Source of the DNA: Chloroflexota bacterium
GTDB taxonomy: Bacteria; Chloroflexota; Limnocylindria; QHBO01
DNA: 13,415 bases
Direction: 5' to 3'
Assembly (NCBI GenBank): GCA_020848055.1
Contig: JADLBB010000087.1
Span: forward strand, 1-13,415
Shown piece after piece: positions 12,101 through 13,415 of this stretch. The notes beneath the pieces were generated by a model. That model worked only from the letters and a program-made list of their open reading frames with translations. It made no database searches and was not told where the DNA came from. Made by a program: the position numbers and the translations under genes. Numbering within the stretch: position 1 is the first letter of the stretch; the number at the start of each line of letters is the position of its first letter.

Positions 12101-13415
12101 CGCGCCGGTCGTGCACGCGCTCGACGGGCTCCTCGCGCGATGGGCGCGAACCCACGCCCCGTTCACGGCCGATGGGCCCGCCGGCCACTGGGGGATCGCC
12201 CACGCCAGGGTCGATGAGCGCCTGCGCGCGATGGCAGCGTCCGGCCGCCTGCTCGGTGGGGCGTTCCGGCCCGATGGGACGAGCCCCGAGTTCGTCGATC
12301 CGGACGTGCTCCGCCACCTGCGCCGCCGTTCGCTGGCGCGGCTGCGGCGTGAAGTCGAGCCTGTGGATCCGGAGATCCTGGGTCGTTTCCTGCCCGCCTG
12401 GCAGGGCATCGGATCACCTGCCGGGGGGCTCGACCGCCTGATGGAGGTCGTTGGCCAGCTGGAGGGAGTCGGAATCCCCGCCTCCGTCCTCGAGCGCGAC
12501 GTGCTCTCAGCGCGGGTCGCTGGCTACACCCCGCGCCTGCTGGACGAGCTGGGCGCGGCCGGGGAGGTCGTCTGGATCGGCCGTGGCTCGCTGGGCCGCG
12601 ACGACGGCCGCGTGGCCCTCTTCCGGCGCGATCGCGTCGACCTGCTGGCCAGCGCCGGGACGCCCGATGAGCGCCCGGCCACCCCGATCCACGATGCGAT
12701 CCGTGGCCACCTCCAGCGACGCGGCGCCTCGTTCTTCGGCCAGCTGCGCGCCGCCGTGGCCGGGGCGCGCTCCGACGACGAACTGCTCGATGCGCTGTGG
12801 GACCTCGTCTGGTTCGGCGAGGTCACCAACGACACGTTCGCGGCCCTGCGCGCACTGTCACTGCCTCGCTCCCGGTCGCGCGTCGGCCCGCGTCCCGGAC
12901 GGGTGCTGGCCATGGGCCCGCCGCGCGCCGCCGGGCGGTGGTCGCTGGTCGCGGACCTGGTCGGCGAGGGTCGCGGCCCGACCGAGCGCGGCCACGCGCT
13001 GGCGGTGAGCCTGCTCGAACGACACGGCATCGTCACCCGCGAGGCGGTGGCGGCCGAGGGGATCGCAGGCGGATACGCCGCGGTCTATCCGGTCCTGCGC
13101 GCCATGGAGGAGGCCGGCCGCGCGCGGCGGGGCTACTTCGTGGCCGGCCTGGGCGCGGCCCAGTTTGCGCTGCCCGGCGCGGTCGATCGCCTGCGAGCCA
13201 TTCGCGACGACGAACCGTCGGTGCAGGTGCTGGCCGCGACCGATCCAGCTCAGCCCTACGGGGCCGCGCTGGAATGGCCCCGCGGCCCAGGCGACGAGCG
13301 GCTGCCGCTGCAGCGTGCCGCGGGCGCCCACGTGGTGCTGGTCGATGGTCGCGCGGCCCTGTACCTGGAGCGCGGCGGTCGCAGCCTGCTGAGCCTCGCC
13401 GGGCCCGAGCGCGCG
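9162..13415 (+). CDS. lhr: Lhr-type ATP-dependent helicase (large helicase-related protein), 3' end outside the window
   Basis: Hand translation gives 1418 uninterrupted codons to the right edge. Lhr is a superfamily 2, ATP-driven 3'-5' DNA/RNA-DNA helicase linked to DNA repair. RecA domain 1 has HAPTGSGKT (Lys54), the VTTPESLYLLLT region, DEVH (170-173) and SAT (205-207). RecA domain 2 has TSSLELGIDMG and QRIGRAGH (369-376). The winged-helix and Lhr-core beta-barrel region follows, with a Glu/Gly/Arg-rich insert (519-531). The long C-terminal region, typical of full-length bacterial Lhr (about 1500 residues in M. smegmatis and E. coli), contains AGGLDRLMEVVGQLEG and ends at LYLERGGRSLLSL. 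About 100 residues are probably missing. TTG 9162 is the only in-frame start codon after the TAG at 9147, and the motif spacing fits it. Its Shine-Dalgarno is weak. Large open frames on the opposite strand (for example 9378-12317) are shadows. Confidence 0.95.
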   Translation, partial: MTRTSDHQLAAFGRATRAWFTDAFDAPTPAQHLGWASIGRGSHTLIHAPTGSGKTLAAFLWCIDRLVMAQRPSRPTVRVLYVSPLKALAYDVERNLRAPLAGIRRTAERLGIEVADVTIASRTGDTPADARRRLTRNPPDILVTTPESLYLLLTSAAREILRGIEHVIIDEVHAMAGTKRGAHLALSLERLSRLADAEPQRIGLSATQRPLSTIAAFMGGVGREVEIVDAGQRKALDLEVIVPVEDMMRIDGAVATARGPEARHSIWPSIHPALLDLVRSHRSTLIFVNSRRLAERLASSLNELAGSELVRAHHGSIAREQRLQIEEDLKAGRLPGLVATSSLELGIDMGAIDLVVQVEAPPSVAAGLQRIGRAGHSVGEPSVGKIFPKYRGDLVEAAVVVERMRAGAIEETRVPRNPLDVLAQQLVAICADGRWTVADLHALVTRADPFRDLSREQLEGVLDMLAGRYPSDEFADLKPRVVWDRGAGTVASRNDARVVAITSGGTIPDRGLYAVFLPGEEGEGRGRGGRRVGELDEEMVYESRVGDTFLLGASTWRIEEIRPDRVIVTPAPGQPGRMPFWHGDAVGRPIELGRAIGAFQRELESMPVQAAEARVRSDHALDERAARNLVAYLADQREATGALPTDRTIVLERFRDELGDWRIVVLTPFGGRVHAPWSIVVEARLRERFGLEVQSIWSDDGIAIRLPEGADERDGLEELLVPDPDAVEEALTTALGGSAIFSARFRENAARALLLPRRRPGQRMPLWLQRQRSADLLRVAGAYGSFPIVLETYREILRDVFDLPALRELLADVRARRIRVVSVETASASPFASSLLFDYIGSFMYEGDAPLAERRAQALALDRDLLADLLGSDELRELIDPEALGDLELELAALAPNRQARTLDGVADLLRRQGDLRVDEVAARTEGLDAGAALAELEATRRAIRLRISGEERWIAIEDAGRYRDAVGASPPAGVPDVHLAPVVHALDGLLARWARTHAPFTADGPAGHWGIAHARVDERLRAMAASGRLLGGAFRPDGTSPEFVDPDVLRHLRRRSLARLRREVEPVDPEILGRFLPAWQGIGSPAGGLDRLMEVVGQLEGVGIPASVLERDVLSARVAGYTPRLLDELGAAGEVVWIGRGSLGRDDGRVALFRRDRVDLLASAGTPDERPATPIHDAIRGHLQRRGASFFGQLRAAVAGARSDDELLDALWDLVWFGEVTNDTFAALRALSLPRSRSRVGPRPGRVLAMGPPRAAGRWSLVADLVGEGRGPTERGHALAVSLLERHGIVTREAVAAEGIAGGYAAVYPVLRAMEEAGRARRGYFVAGLGAAQFALPGAVDRLRAIRDDEPSVQVLAATDPAQPYGAALEWPRGPGDERLPLQRAAGAHVVLVDGRAALYLERGGRSLLSLAGPERA

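Noticed and set aside
9378..12317. Minus-strand open frame of 979 codons opposite the helicase, and a 657-codon one at 9071-11044
   Set aside because: Both are antisense to a clearly coding Lhr helicase with all its motifs; the composition (Arg, Gln, His and Ser runs) is typical of GC-rich shadow frames.

Overview
The window is very GC-rich with a strong G/C bias at third codon positions, so long open frames run on every strand and most are shadows. GTG, TTG and probably CTG starts sit beside ATG. A DevS/DevR (DosS/DosR)-like two-component system, a CBS-BON protein, a copper nitrite reductase-like protein and a long Lhr helicase suggest a high-GC Chloroflexota (Limnocylindria/Ellin6529-like) or actinobacterial-type genome. 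This assignment is inference from gene content; no rRNA or marker gene is present.

Layout. Positions 1-1246 hold a compact minus-strand operon: a CBS-CBS-BON protein, a 94-residue unknown protein with a CxxC motif, and the N-terminus of an ApbE-type flavin transferase that runs off the left edge. After a 324-base divergent gap lies a plus-strand gene for a 174-residue conserved protein of unknown function (1571-2095). It converges on a minus-strand operon of a GAF-containing HisKA_3 sensor kinase (2785-4299) and a NarL/DevR-type response regulator (2102-2788), which overlap by 4 bases. Divergent from the kinase is a plus-strand pair: an AniA/NirK-type two-domain cupredoxin with a full set of type 1 and type 2 copper ligands (4463-5530), and a polytopic protein of about 12 membrane segments (5527-6798) whose only sensible start is a CTG overlapping the nirK stop. 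A minus-strand glutamate dehydrogenase follows (6825-8105). Divergent from it is a two-gene plus-strand unit: a signal-peptide protein with a C-terminal anchor (8272-8871) and a 63-residue membrane protein (8868-9059). The rest is the 5' part, 1418 codons, of an Lhr-type helicase starting at a TTG (9162 to the right edge).

How it may work together. The central idea is inference. A redox- or gas-responsive DevS/DevR-like pair sits head-to-head with an outward-facing copper nitrite reductase-like enzyme and a membrane protein resembling the integral-membrane half of actinobacterial membrane/cupredoxin fusion proteins. This would be a split electron-transfer module with its own regulator. An inverted repeat flanks and overlaps the probable nirK promoter. 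The CBS-BON/CxxC/ApbE operon may be a second energy- or redox-related unit. Glutamate dehydrogenase and Lhr look like ordinary chromosomal genes. No mobile element, CRISPR array, tRNA or rRNA was seen.
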